A DNA stretch of 64,000 nucleotides, from positions 682,001 through 746,000 of the forward strand of contig JAUFSD010000010.1 in NCBI GenBank assembly GCA_033030425.1. Direction: 5' to 3'. This DNA comes from Verpa conica. Lineage: Eukaryota > Ascomycota > Pezizomycetes > Pezizales > Morchellaceae. The notes under the pieces were generated by a model. It did no database searches. It had not been told where the DNA came from and worked only from the letters and a program-made list of their open reading frames with translations. Of the stretch, positions 1 through 11,100 are shown piece by piece (position 1 is the first letter of the stretch; each line of letters starts with the position of its first letter). A program made the translations under genes and the position numbers.

Positions 1-411
1 TGTTTCTAGTTTGGCTTTGTAAACGGACCCGATCATCTCCTCGACTGATGGCCGGGGAACCGACGCAATCGAGGTAGCAGCTGTAGAAGGAGCAGCTGAG
101 GGAGTACCGGCTAATACCTCGGAAGAGCAAGTAGCCCCGTCTAGCATGTCTACAGAGACCCCCCGGGTGATTTCTGGGCGAAGTGATTGAGAGTCTTCGT
201 CCATAGGATCAGCGATTCCCTCAGGTGTGTTAGGAGCAGGTTCCCGGTTTGGAGGCTCTTCGGACTTTAGCCGTTTAGCAGGAGACTGGGAACGAGCAAC
301 TACAACAGAGAAAGATGATGATTGTGCCGAGGGGTGGAGGAGGGTAGGTGATGATTCTGAGACTGCTGAAGCAGAAGGAGGGAGTGCCCCAGTGTTTGGA
401 TCGGTATCCAT
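1..411 (-). CDS. N-terminal part of an unrecognised disordered protein
   Basis: An open frame on the minus strand starts at an ATG at 411 and runs off the left edge of the window, giving about 137 residues. The sequence is rich in Ser, Pro, Ala and Glu. It has a short basic patch (AKRLK) that could be part of a nuclear localisation signal, and ends near SVEEMIGSVYKAKLE, which looks more ordered. The frame is open upstream for about 130 nt but has no other ATG there before a stop. I do not recognise the family; the composition fits a regulatory or nuclear protein, which is inference. The opposite strand also has an open frame, but its composition looks like an antisense shadow. Confidence 0.55.
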   Translation of the reverse strand, partial: MDTDPNTGALPPSASAVSESSPTLLHPSAQSSSFSVVVARSQSPAKRLKSEEPPNREPAPNTPEGIADPMDEDSQSLRPEITRGVSVDMLDGATCSSEVLAGTPSAAPSTAATSIASVPRPSVEEMIGSVYKAKLET

Positions 412-2652
412 ATCTATAGAAGTAGGGAGGGGGAATAGATTAGATTGTGATTGTTCGTAGTAGGTTTCCCCAGTTCGTGAGGGGGATAACAATAATGATG
501 GAGAGGATTAAGGAATGAGAGGGAGAGGAGGAATGGATGATGGATGAGGATGAGGATGATGATGATGATGAGGATAAGGCTAGGTAGATACCTAGAACAA
601 GCTATGTAAGGGAAGCGAACCTGAGATGTCCCCGTGGGTTACTGTGGTGGTTGCACCGGTCAAAGTGGTTGCTGGGGTGGCTGTGGTGGGGGTAGTGACG
701 GGGATTGCTGGTGCCTGGGAGGAGGGGTTGCTGCTTTGCACACTAGCCTCTGGGAACGGGAAGGGCAATGGCGAGTGTGAGGTGGAGCAAGCAACGGGCG
801 AAGAGGAAGAGGGTGAGGAGGGGGTTGATGAAGAGATAGAGTAAGCGGGGGTAACGGCCGAAGAGGCGGAAGGCGAACGAGGGGGCGAGCAGACTTCCGC
901 CGCCGCCTCCAGCTTTCGTTTCCGCGACGACGTGTTGGAGGCTGAAGACGCCAGCCTGCGTGGCTGCTGCGTGGACGACGTTTTGAGATAGGTGGTTGAA
1001 ACTTTGGTGTGTGAGCAGACTCGAGTCTGTAGGCCTCAATATCTTACTCGCCGGCTACGGTAGCTATTGTACTAAATGAATGGATGATACTTATGGGAGT
1101 GATGGATGCGTTGAACAGAGATGTGACGGCAACAATCTAGAACAAGAGAAGGGGAAAAGCTAGTAGAAAGAAGGGGAAAGAAAATGCATGGTCTACAAGG
1201 TGATAATAAGCTTTAGACACCCCCTCCCCCGTATCCTGCTTACTCCTGCTCTCTTTGCGTTAAAGAGGCCCCTTCTCTCCAGGAGTGAGTGATCCGGCCT
1301 TTTTTTTGTCTCAGGGACGGCCGCGGCTTTGCAGTGGTGCGGCGCATCTTGGTATCACAACCAAGCCAAGCGATCCAACAAACAGACTTTGCTGTTGGGG
1401 GGCCTTGCAACCAGAAACCAAATGTATGTCGCACAGTAAGCTCCCATATACTACATAGTATGTAACATATCCGGTGAAAAGAACTGTGGCCAATTGGTCT
1501 TCTCCTCTACATAAAGAACACATGTACAAAGAGGAAAGAGGTCGACGGTTTGCTGCTTTGTGGCCACCGCCGGCTGCACTTTCGGGTATTCACACAGAGT
1601 AACATTTTTCACCAGGGACCGTACCAACGGGACTAACACGATTGCAGCCGGAAGATCCGCAACGTCCAGGTACGTGACAACAGCTCCAGACACCCCACGG
1701 GTCTTTCCGGTCAGCCTTCACTGCTCATGTGGCACATGCCGATAAGAGGCCTGATTTTCGGCCTTGTCGCTCAACTCCCGAGTGCTTATGTATGTACTAC
1801 CTATCCATTCCAGGGCCTTCTAGAGCCCCAGTACATGTAGTACATGTACCTATAGCCCCATAGCCTTTAATATGTACAGTACAGTACCGCTTGTATACAT
1901 CGATAAGAGGTGCTGGTGGCGGCCCCTCACTGGCCAAGTGACTTGTTTAGGAACCTGGGGTAAGTAGTCATAGGGGCGCCATGTGTCGCACGAAGGCAGG
2001 GGTGCATACATAATTCCAGAAACAATCACGTGATCTGAGACATCAACTCTCGAGAAACATCTTTCAAATCACAATCTGATCTAACTTATGTAGTTCGTTA
2101 CCGGCTTGGTGGGAAGTCATCACCAATCCGATAAGATAACAGAGACATTGCTAGTGAGCGGTCACACAAAGACAACACGAGGCTGAATTACATTAAGTGA
2201 TAGGTACCACCTTATTTGTGAGCACTAATACCTCATCGATGGTGCCTACCAACTACATAGTTTATATAGTGTTGTGTCCTGAGCACATTTAAGGCTGCCT
2301 TTCTAATGACCAACGGAGATATATCGGTACGACAATGTAAATCATGAGCTCTCACTCGGTATTTTCTATGCTCATCAACTCATGGAAGCAGTTTAGAATT
2401 GTTCTCAAAGCATTTTGTATGTAAGATTTTGGGCAGTACACTTCTAGTAGCACCCTAGGTTCCTTGTGAGTCATCCTTGATTGATATAGAGTTCAAGCTA
2501 AAAGATAATCCAAAAAACAGATAAAGAGAGAACAACCAGAATACCAAGATTTATATATCGTCTTCAAATGCACATACTTAATGGGTAGAAGAAAACAACT
2601 CGCAAAAGAAGCCCAGTTGCTTAGACAAAACCTGAAATCAAATTCTCCCGTA
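412..2652. other. intergenic, upstream of the left gene and downstream of the P450
   Basis: No convincing gene. The stretch carries the promoter side of the minus-strand gene at the left edge and the 3' side of the P450. A GAT/GAG-rich purine microsatellite lies at about 541-573, and 480-850 is strongly purine-rich on the plus strand. Overlapping GTACATGTAC-type palindromes sit at 1831-1849. Short open frames here have no recognisable domain. Confidence 0.6.
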
Positions 2653-4278
2653 TTATTCCAGGAGACGTTGAGGGTACAAAATCGAACTACTTCTGTCCTC
2701 CCTGTTCTTAAACAAAAGTGGCACGCTAATATCGGGAAAACAAGAAATGCCACTATAGCTATTGGTAGGTCTTGTCATCTTTGCATCCTCAAACCTAAAC
2801 TCATAATTACAGAGTAGATATGCCATGATGACCTTCAGCTCGTCTGTCGCAAAGAATCTTCCCGGGCAAGCACCCACTCCGTTGCCAAATGTCAAATAGC
2901 CGCTAGATGTACTGACGTTTTGAAGCCGATTGGCGTTTCCCGTAGTGTCTAAATCCCGCATATCAGAAAACCTAAACCCATCAAAGGTATCAGGGTTTTC
3001 GTAAAGCTTTGCAGACCTGTGGATGCTAGCAGCAGGAGCAGCGATCCAGGAACCTTTGGTGACGTGTGTGCCGTCAGAGAAGGTGTACGAGGAGACAACT
3101 TTGCGAAGAAGGGTTATGTGATTAGTGCCATTCATACGGCCACTTTCACGGAGTACACTATCGACCTTTTTCATATTCACTAATGCCTGTTTATTCAATC
3201 CTCTCTTCAGTTTTTCTTCGACCTCGTCGCGGAGTGGAGCCTGATATAGCGGGTTTGCGGCGAGGTCGTAAAGGAAGTGAGTGATTGTGATTGATGTTGT
3301 ATGGATAGCGGCAGTATTTAAAAACAGCAGGTTCATTGTCAGATCATGAATTCCGACTCCCCGAGGAGTAGCGTCAATGATCCATTGGAAGGCATCATCT
3401 GGTTTCTTCCCATCCTCCCATATACTCTGTCGTTTGCGTTCCTCGAAAATTGGGCCGACATACTTAAGGATAGTGCAGAGAGTCTCATTTCTTCCCAGCA
3501 GGAGTTTCGCTACTAAGGGTTGAAATAGTGATGGGGTTCTATCCAAGTACTCAGCAGTCCTAACGATATTCGACGCAAAGACCGTAACAGCATCCAAGTA
3601 CTCTTCATTACGACATAATGGAAGTCCAACATATACCCGGTTTGTCGCTCTTGAGATCACCTTAAGCATCACTTTGTACGGATTAATCTTGGTCCACTCA
3701 TCCCTAATCTCTGTATAGTCGCTCCACGCTGCCGTCACCTCACTGATAATCTCCGGTAAGAGTTTGTTGAGTTTTTCAGTAAGGTTCTTCCTTATAATCT
3801 CGACATGCCAGGGCTCGCTCACCAGCCCTTTATGAAGTGTATACTCGGTCCAGAGCCACTCGTCGGCAGCCTCGCTATATGAAAGAATTGATGGTGGTAG
3901 TGCCTTTACTTCGTCGAGAATGGTAGGGTTTGTGAGGAACGTAACCCATCTTTTGGGGGAACGTATCTTGAAGGGTTTTCCGAAATTGCCGTATTTTAGC
4001 ATTCCTTCGAGGATCATGCGCTGGGATTCACTCCTCCAGCGGTCATTGGACTTCCATCGGCCAAAGATCCCCCCTGGGTGGCCTACCTGCGGGGCGTTGA
4101 TGGTGTCTCGTGGAGGAATTAACCCCACCCAGGAGATGAAACGAATAAATGTGACCCCGGCAGTAAAGTAGAGGAGAATTCTAAAGATATGATTGCTCTC
4201 CGAGTTGGTTGTCATAAAAGTCTCTGCTATAGAAGAAAGGTTGTGAAAAAAACATCCTGGGATTGGGGTGGAGCTCAT
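2653..4278 (-). CDS. cytochrome P450 monooxygenase
   Basis: A heme-thiolate monooxygenase of 541 residues in a single exon, presumably anchored in the ER and supplied with electrons by a P450 reductase. A hydrophobic segment near residues 31-55 followed by a Pro-Pro turn is the N-terminal anchor. The I-helix is seen as LNTAAIHTTS, the ExxR motif as ESGR (E378-R381), and the heme loop as FGNGVGACPG with the Cys ligand at 471. ISRATNRVYVGLPLCRNEEY resembles the fungal ent-kaurene oxidase / GA14-synthase-like branch, whose members act in terpenoid and other secondary pathways; that placement is from memory of family style. An in-frame Met at residue 22 is a possible alternative start. No other biosynthetic genes flank it, so the substrate is unknown. 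Confidence 0.93.
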   Translation of the reverse strand: MSSTPIPGCFFHNLSSIAETFMTTNSESNHIFRILLYFTAGVTFIRFISWVGLIPPRDTINAPQVGHPGGIFGRWKSNDRWRSESQRMILEGMLKYGNFGKPFKIRSPKRWVTFLTNPTILDEVKALPPSILSYSEAADEWLWTEYTLHKGLVSEPWHVEIIRKNLTEKLNKLLPEIISEVTAAWSDYTEIRDEWTKINPYKVMLKVISRATNRVYVGLPLCRNEEYLDAVTVFASNIVRTAEYLDRTPSLFQPLVAKLLLGRNETLCTILKYVGPIFEERKRQSIWEDGKKPDDAFQWIIDATPRGVGIHDLTMNLLFLNTAAIHTTSITITHFLYDLAANPLYQAPLRDEVEEKLKRGLNKQALVNMKKVDSVLRESGRMNGTNHITLLRKVVSSYTFSDGTHVTKGSWIAAPAASIHRSAKLYENPDTFDGFRFSDMRDLDTTGNANRLQNVSTSSGYLTFGNGVGACPGRFFATDELKVIMAYLLCNYEFRFEDAKMTRPTNSYSGISCFPDISVPLLFKNREDRSSSILYPQRLLE

Positions 4279-6180
4279 GACGAGGTAAGGATACTTATAA
4301 AAGAAGAGCTGTAACTATAGGCTTAGGTACGAATATATTGAATATATTGAGTCTAGTGTGGGGATTGTCATCAATAAGGAGTGGAAAGGTAGGGCATCTA
4401 TGGTCATAAACACAGTGGAATAAATGTCGTTTAGCCTTGAGTTCAATAAGTTTTTACATAAATGGATATGAAAAGGTAAATTTGGTGGGTGCCGCCAACC
4501 ACTGCTGTACGACGCGCGCTAACACTCCGGATGCCCTCGGGATCTTCTTCTTATGCGCATCTGATATAATCTTATGCTATTACTATTAGTCGGTATAATA
4601 TATTATATGGTTGGTATAGCTACAATACTTGTTATTACTTTTAGGGAGAAGTGGTGAAGCTCTATAGGTAATCTATTGATAAATATATGCGCAGATTAAT
4701 CCAAGAACTTAGATAATACCCTTCACACACCAACCTTAGGGCTGACAGTTAAAAGGATTTTCACGAGTTTACACACCCAAACTGTGATATTACCGCTCCC
4801 TTAGTACATATAATCTGACTTTTCTAAATCCAGGCTAACTATAGAATATGATATAATGAATGTATTTTATTCTATTATATAAACTACTAGCTGTTTCCTA
4901 TTCTTATCAATTATCTCCTTACTTGGTTTTAACCCCTCTTGACCTTATTCCAACACCCTAACCCGTATTGATTCCTCTAGGGTACAAAACGCTGCCTTCA
5001 CCGCCCCTCATTTACCCTACTGCTATTTTACCTATTCAGATCATGTTACAACTATCGATATCGTAGCCTCGTTATCAGGGGTCAAAGTAACCTAGAGTCA
5101 GCAGAGGCAGTGAATGCAGTGCAGACTAATGCAATGAATACAGGGAGCGCAAGCGATACAGCGGATGAGACGGATATAGCAAAGGAAGCGAGGGGTGGGC
5201 ATTATGAACAGAGCTTATAATTAGGTATAGTAGAAGGGAACGGCACCGGTGGCTTTTTTTAATTTCCACACACACCACTCCGTGTAACGGTACGCAAACC
5301 TAGTTTGTAAGAATAAGGTTTTTTGATAAGGGGCCCAGCAGTGCCATGAATCATATAATATCACTCGCTGACACTACTAACCAATCATGACGAATGTATA
5401 CCAATCTACTTAGTGCGGGGTTGGTAGGCTTTTGCGGCTATAGCGCTAGCGCACGTGAAGGCTGAAAGAGTTATTATCTAGGAACCAAAGGCTACCCCGC
5501 AATTAATTACAGAGCTTGGCGGTAATATAGGAAGCAAGCGGCGCCACAGTACGCCTTTAAAGTTTTATGATGCTCGCCGGTCTATCAAGTAGCTAATTCA
5601 GAGGTATATCCATAGGAGTCCCTTTCCCTTTGCTACTCCTCCTCTACATAAACCGAGACATTAAACCTAGAAGTAACGATAGATCAATAGTATTGTGCTT
5701 CATCCTTTAGGTTTAGCTTCACGAGTACGATGTGATATAGGATACCTTATAAAGTAGTGTTGAGATTGTTAAGGCTGCCAGAAAACCCTGTGCAACACAG
5801 CCACCAAACCATAACTTAAGTTATACAACCTGAACTAATCTTTGGGTGAGTGAGCCTCAAAATCAACTTTACTACACTTGGAGGGTGCCCTACTGCATGT
5901 GCAAGATTAGTCATCCTGATTATATAAGTTTAAGCCTGTCAACAGCACTCAGCCCCAGTGAGAAACATATATTTCAGCAGATCCCAGAGGATATCAGAAC
6001 TGAATCCAGTCAGGTAGCGCAGAAACGCGTGGCATTAGTCACCAAAGGCAAGGGACGTTTCTAAGTACCGGCTTGTGCCCCCATGGTAGAAAGCTCCCAA
6101 CCGATAGAGCCTCCTCGACTATTTCACCGACAAGGGACACCGAACATAAAACCATCAGTCAGATACATCATCAACCTAGC
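4279..6180. other. AT-rich intergenic between P450 and STAND gene
   Basis: No gene is supported. The DNA is AT-rich with many TATA-like runs, and holds the divergent promoters of the P450 and the STAND gene. It contains one copy, on the minus strand at 5351-5367, of the CGAGTGATN5ATGA motif that recurs in this window. Only short open frames without domains are present. Confidence 0.6.
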
Positions 6181-9100
6181 ATGGCCGAGATATTTGGGGT
6201 GGCAGCTGGTATTATAGGATTAATACAGCTTACTGGGAAGGTGACTGCAGTCGGATACGGATATATAGCCGGGGTGAAGCGGGCTCCAAAAGAACTTCGG
6301 GATCTTGTTATCGAGCTCAGCTCGTTTACTGAAGTCCTTTCTGTCCTCCAGGACCGCATCGAAACAAACCCGGAGTTGACAACATTTCAGGCCTTTAGCG
6401 ACCAAAGTCATGGGCCGCTTGGATCTTGTATTCGAGAAATGGAGGAGCTTCAATCTAAACTAGAACCTAGGGGTGGTTTTAGAGGAGTCGTGGATAATCT
6501 TCAGTGGCCGTTAAAGGGTGCCGAGACCCTATCATATATATCAGTAATTGAACGATATAAAAGCCTTTTTACCCTTACTTTAGCGGTGGACCATATGTAG
6601 GCCTTTTCTATTAACCTGGCCTTTGGGATAGAACTGATCGAGAAACTAGATCTATTTCAGAAAAAATCGCTAAATCCACCCAGAAAACTAGTTCTGCTGT
6701 TCTAGAAGTAAAGGCACTTACTGAGGATATAAACAACAGCACTCATAGTCTCCACGAGGATTTCCAGAAGGTTAATACTAGCCAGGAGGTCTGGAGACAG
6801 GAAGATATGGCCCTACGTGAAGGTGAGGCGCTTCAAGCTCGGGTTATTTGGTACTCCGGGCTGATTAAGCTATCGAATACTAGAGAAAAAGCGGAGAGCA
6901 GCGCTTGAATGGCTCTATAATGAACCATTTGATACAAAGCACATTGAGATCAGTCATAAAAGGCAAAAAAATACTGGTAATTGGCTCTTTGAAAGACGGG
7001 AGTTTAAAAAGTGGACCAAACCAACTACAGAAGGAAATAACATACATTTATCACTACTATGGGGATACGGTATTCGTAAGTGATATCCCCACAAAAGTCA
7101 CGCAGAGAGGTTTAGTCATCTGTGAATGTCGTGGCTTAAAATATCGTGTGGGTTGTGGCGACCCCGACTATGATTGGTGCTAACCGGATATTTCTTTAAT
7201 AGCTGGGAGTGGTAAAACCTTTATATGGTAAGTCAGTCGTGCTTTTAAATTTTACGTTGTAACTAAGGAGTCATATTTCAGTTCCCAAGTAATCAACCAT
7301 TTCGAAGCCCAGACTCAAACCCAAAATTATGGAATGGCCTACATGTACTTCGACTTTACAGAGCGGGAAAAACAGATGCCAGTGGAGGTCATCGCTAGTT
7401 TGGTGAAGCAGCTTTGTACACAATTGCCAAAACTTCCCAAGACGATCAGGCTCTTATATGATAAGCTTGATATCAAGAGGAAAAGGCCAACCTTGAATGA
7501 CCTCTACGAAGCACTTTTAGTGATAAGGAGGTCATTTTCTCGGGTCTTTTTAATTTTCGATGCCTTAGATGAAACCGACTATGAAAAACAACGAAAGGAC
7601 CTCATTCCTTTTTTGAAGAAGATTACACAAGCGGATGGATTCCGAATTTTCATAACTAGTCGACCATATCCAGAGGACATCCGAGATTTTCTCAACGACG
7701 CAATTAAGACCGAAATCTCTGCCCAGGAAGGAGATATCAGGGCATATATCGAGGAGACTATCCATGAGAATCACCGGGCAAGACGCCTTGTGAAGAAGGG
7801 TCAAATTAAGGAGAAGATCATGGAGGAGCTTGTTGATTGTGCAAAGGGAATGTTGGTATCACAAGCTCTAGATAGTTATCGTAACCTCAGAATGCTAAAA
7901 TTCATACAGGTTTTTGCTTGTTCGTTTCCATATTGAATATCTTTGTCAACAGACCACTGCAAAACAGATCATCACAGCCCTCGAGAAGATTAGAAGTTCC
8001 TCTACAGATGAGCGACCCTTGGACCCCACTTATCATAGGGTTATAGAAAGCATCCACCGACAACACAAAAGCTGCGCAGACCTAGCGTTTAGGGTTCTAT
8101 CGTGGCTTTTGAAAGCTAGACGAGTCCTCACAGTAGACGAGATCCGTGTTGCGATATCTATAGAGCCTAACAAGTACGAACTTGATGATCTCAATATGAT
8201 CGACAGAACGACACTGCTGGATGTTTGCGCAGGCCTAGTAACAATCGATACAAACACCGACACAATTCGTCTTTCGCATTACACAGTTCAAGAATATCTC
8301 ATAAATAACCTAGTCACCCCTAACGCAGAGCTCTACCTCGCCACAGCCTGTACAACCTATCTCTCATTTACGGTCTTTGCTAGCCCTGGCGGGTCTTACT
8401 ACGAGCTAATTAATCGGGACCGCTCACATCCATTCCTGAGATATGCAGCACATTATTTTGCCTATCACCTCATGGCCTGTGACGAGGAAAAAACAACAGA
8501 TATGCTCCTCAAATTCCTTGAGAGTCCAGGCAATATTGCCTCATATTTTCAAGCACTCAGACCACCTCCAAACCCTCACACCCAGGGCCTCATTTCCGTT
8601 TCCCTCACCATAAACGAACGGAATCCAAAGCGGCTATACCCGCTGCACCTTGCAGCTACAATTGGACACTACACTGCAATACGCCGACTACTCGAAAAGG
8701 GAAGCAACTTGGTATCAGACAGAGACAATGAAGGTCAAACAGCACTACATAGAGCGATTTTTTCGGGGAGTGAGAAAGTTGTCATGTTATTGTTGCGTGA
8801 AGGTGGCAAAACCTCAGCTGTAGACCACGAAGGACAGACGCCTCTACACCTCGCAGCACTTAGAGGAGACGAGAAATTAGTGCGCCTGCTACTCGCGGAG
8901 GGAGCCAACATTAAAGTGGAGGATAATGGAGGGAGGACCCCACTGGACAACGTGCCTGTATTAGCGAGTCCTGTGGATTCGCTCGCTGACCATGGCGGCC
9001 TATCACCATTAGCTTATATCATGATACATGAGTATAGAGCCAAGCCCGGCACGCTCAGATCCAGCATAAATGAAGCCATGCTGGACAATTATTCGGTACT

Positions 9101-9254
9101 AACCCCTATTGGAAACCCTGATCAATATCTCGATGAGTTCGGTAAGAGAAGAGATAGAACGACCTATATTAAACCCATATTCGTCCCCCGTAACGATCAA
9201 GTAGTACAACACGACCCTAAAGGCCTCAATATTCGTATGGCTAGATCGCATTAA
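6181..9254 (+). CDS. NLR-like STAND protein: helical N-terminus, NACHT, ankyrin repeats
   Basis: The six exons I infer are 6181-6596, 6632-6822, 6884-7075, 7203-7227, 7282-7851 and 7910-9254, giving 912 residues in one frame. The start MAEIFGVAAGIIGLIQLTGK is typical of the fungal STAND N-terminal helical domain. The NACHT domain follows, with Walker A GIPGSGKT at 265-272 and a Walker B-type VFLIFDALDE ending at 372. After a winged-helix-like stretch, about three ankyrin repeats lie at roughly 707-811, then a unique tail. Fungal STAND proteins act in self/non-self recognition and regulated cell death; the ligand is unknown. The 25-nt fourth exon encodes the P-loop core. The first intron would be only 35 nt, and the last uses a weak GTTGGT donor, so those junctions need transcripts. 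Without splicing the locus looks broken; with it the frame is intact. Confidence 0.85.
7203..7227 (+). other. 25-nt micro-exon encoding the Walker A core
   Basis: Both flanks carry strong splice signals. Upstream is a donor GTAAGT at 7076 and a branch site TGCTAAC at 7188-7194 before the acceptor at 7202. Downstream is a donor GTAAGT at 7228 and a branch-like GTAACTAAG before the acceptor at 7281. Joining restores GIPGSGKTFICSQV in frame. Because 25 is not a multiple of three, skipping this exon shifts the frame. Confidence 0.8.
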
Positions 9255-11100
9255 CCCACCCACCTCCGGATAAGCGAATGGTTGGTATCTTCTTTGTTTT
9301 CGTAGTTAGGACGTTTTACTTATTTCACTGGCTTATTAGGGTGTATTTTTATTGCTACGACATCTTTTCTAAACAGCTTACTCATGCTATAATACTACAC
9401 CGATATATGTATTAAATCTATAATTACTTTTACTTTCTTTTTTTTTTTTTTAGGGGGGGTTCGGGGCGAGTGATACATCATGAATACGGCGTTGGAAGTT
9501 TAGCTTTACCTGAAACTTAATTTTTGAAGGACCTGAACTATAATAAATAATAAAAAGAATACCTAAATGTATTAGAGTTTTAATAGGTTTACAAAAATTC
9601 CTACAAGACAAAGTAGTATAAAGTAGTAAATGTGTCAATCCTTTTTACTAGTAGTACTAAAATACTAGAATTCAGATTTTTATATCATAAATTACAAACC
9701 TGTAGTGATGGTAAATTAAAGGCACCAGTCCTAAGCTAATGAACATCAGTAGTTAATTATGACCTGATTATTTTACATAAATATACTGTTATAGGGTCCT
9801 GTACGTACTATATCGGTTTTACAAGCGTTGCTTTATTAATACCTTATACGTAGCCTATCTTTACGGCTTAGTATATACGTTTTTATTACATTTAAACGTT
9901 CTTAAAAGGGTCCAAATACTATACATATTTAAGAGATTAAACCAATCTAATGATCAAAAAAAAAAAAGAAGCGCACTATATTGTACGGTCACAGGATATC
10001 ACTCTTATCTCATTTCTTTCTAAACCCATAGGCAATAATTTTGCTTTATAGGAGCTATAGACATCTAGGATAGCCGCATGCTTTATTACTGGCGATTCAG
10101 TGACTTAAATATTGCCTAAATTAGGAGACTACACCAGCTAGTTCTTCATATTCGAAAGACGAAATGAAACCTTAGTCCTATGTCGGTTCATATTAGACTA
10201 CTAAAGGTAAAATATACGAAAAAATAATAATATTACTATCTAGGAGAGATTTCAGGGTTCCTTTTGTACAAATAGATTATGAGGAATATGCCAGTGGGCC
10301 TCTCTATCACCTTTATCCCCTATTCATCCCGCCAAATTTATACTAATGAACAGGAGGTATTTGTTTCACTCAATGACACTCAATGATGCCTCGGAAGATC
10401 CAAATCAACAAACCAACAGTGCTGTATTCTGGCTTCTAGTCCATCTATAATTCTATAATACAAGATTCTAGACCCAATACACCACTAGGTTCTAATTACC
10501 GAAGATAAACTAGAGGTTTCTTAAAAGTCAACTTACTCCATAATTTTATTTACGACCGAGACCTCCCTCATAGTATTGATTCTTCTTCTCCCCACATATA
10601 TTTGTTTTAGATAACGCCTGCAACATATACATTATAGCTCGCTAGGTATTGACTTCCCCCCCCTCTCCTCCTTCCCCCATAGTCGAGTTACCGAGTAATT
10701 TAAGGAGAATTTATCGCTTTGGGGGGAGGGGGGTGTGTGTAGAGCTGACGTACAGCCCACTTTATGTCGAATAGAGTACTTCTTAAACCAGGGGTATCTT
10801 TCCGAGCGGTAATGGAAACGAACGCCCTACAATAAATTCCGCCCTCCGAGGTGGAACTGGGCGTTAAAAGACAAATATTCCTCTTGTAAGCTCTCTCTAG
10901 TCCTTAAATCAGTTAGAGTGTTTTTATGGTGTGTAACCGTCAGGGGTACGTTTGAAAGATGTTTGGGAAGTCCGGGGGGGAGGGTGTGTGGCTATGGTTA
11001 CGACTAAAGCTGTGTCAAGAGAATCAGAACCCACAAGCAAAGATTAAGCGAGAGGAATAAGACAGGGGTAAAATAGAGAGAAAAAAATGTAGCCCTTTGA
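9255..11100. other. AT-rich gap downstream of the STAND gene
   Basis: Gene-free. The first 1.3 kb is very AT-rich with many stops in all frames, as expected of RIP-affected or decayed repeats. One copy of the CGAGTGATN5ATGA motif lies at 9467-9483. From about 10,640 G- and C-homopolymer tracts appear. No terminal repeats or transposase remnants were recognised. Confidence 0.55.

Noticed and set aside
743..1039. Minus-strand frame of 98 codons upstream of the left gene
   Set aside because: Low complexity, no domain, overlaps a purine-rich promoter-like region and has no splice link to the downstream frame that I could support.
6600..7910. First STAND gene as a pseudogene with several stops
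   Set aside because: All stops fall in introns that join in phase and restore conserved motifs; total length is an exact multiple of three.
2653..9254. P450 plus neighbour as a secondary-metabolite cluster
   Set aside because: No synthase, transferase, transporter or pathway regulator is nearby; the neighbour is a STAND gene.
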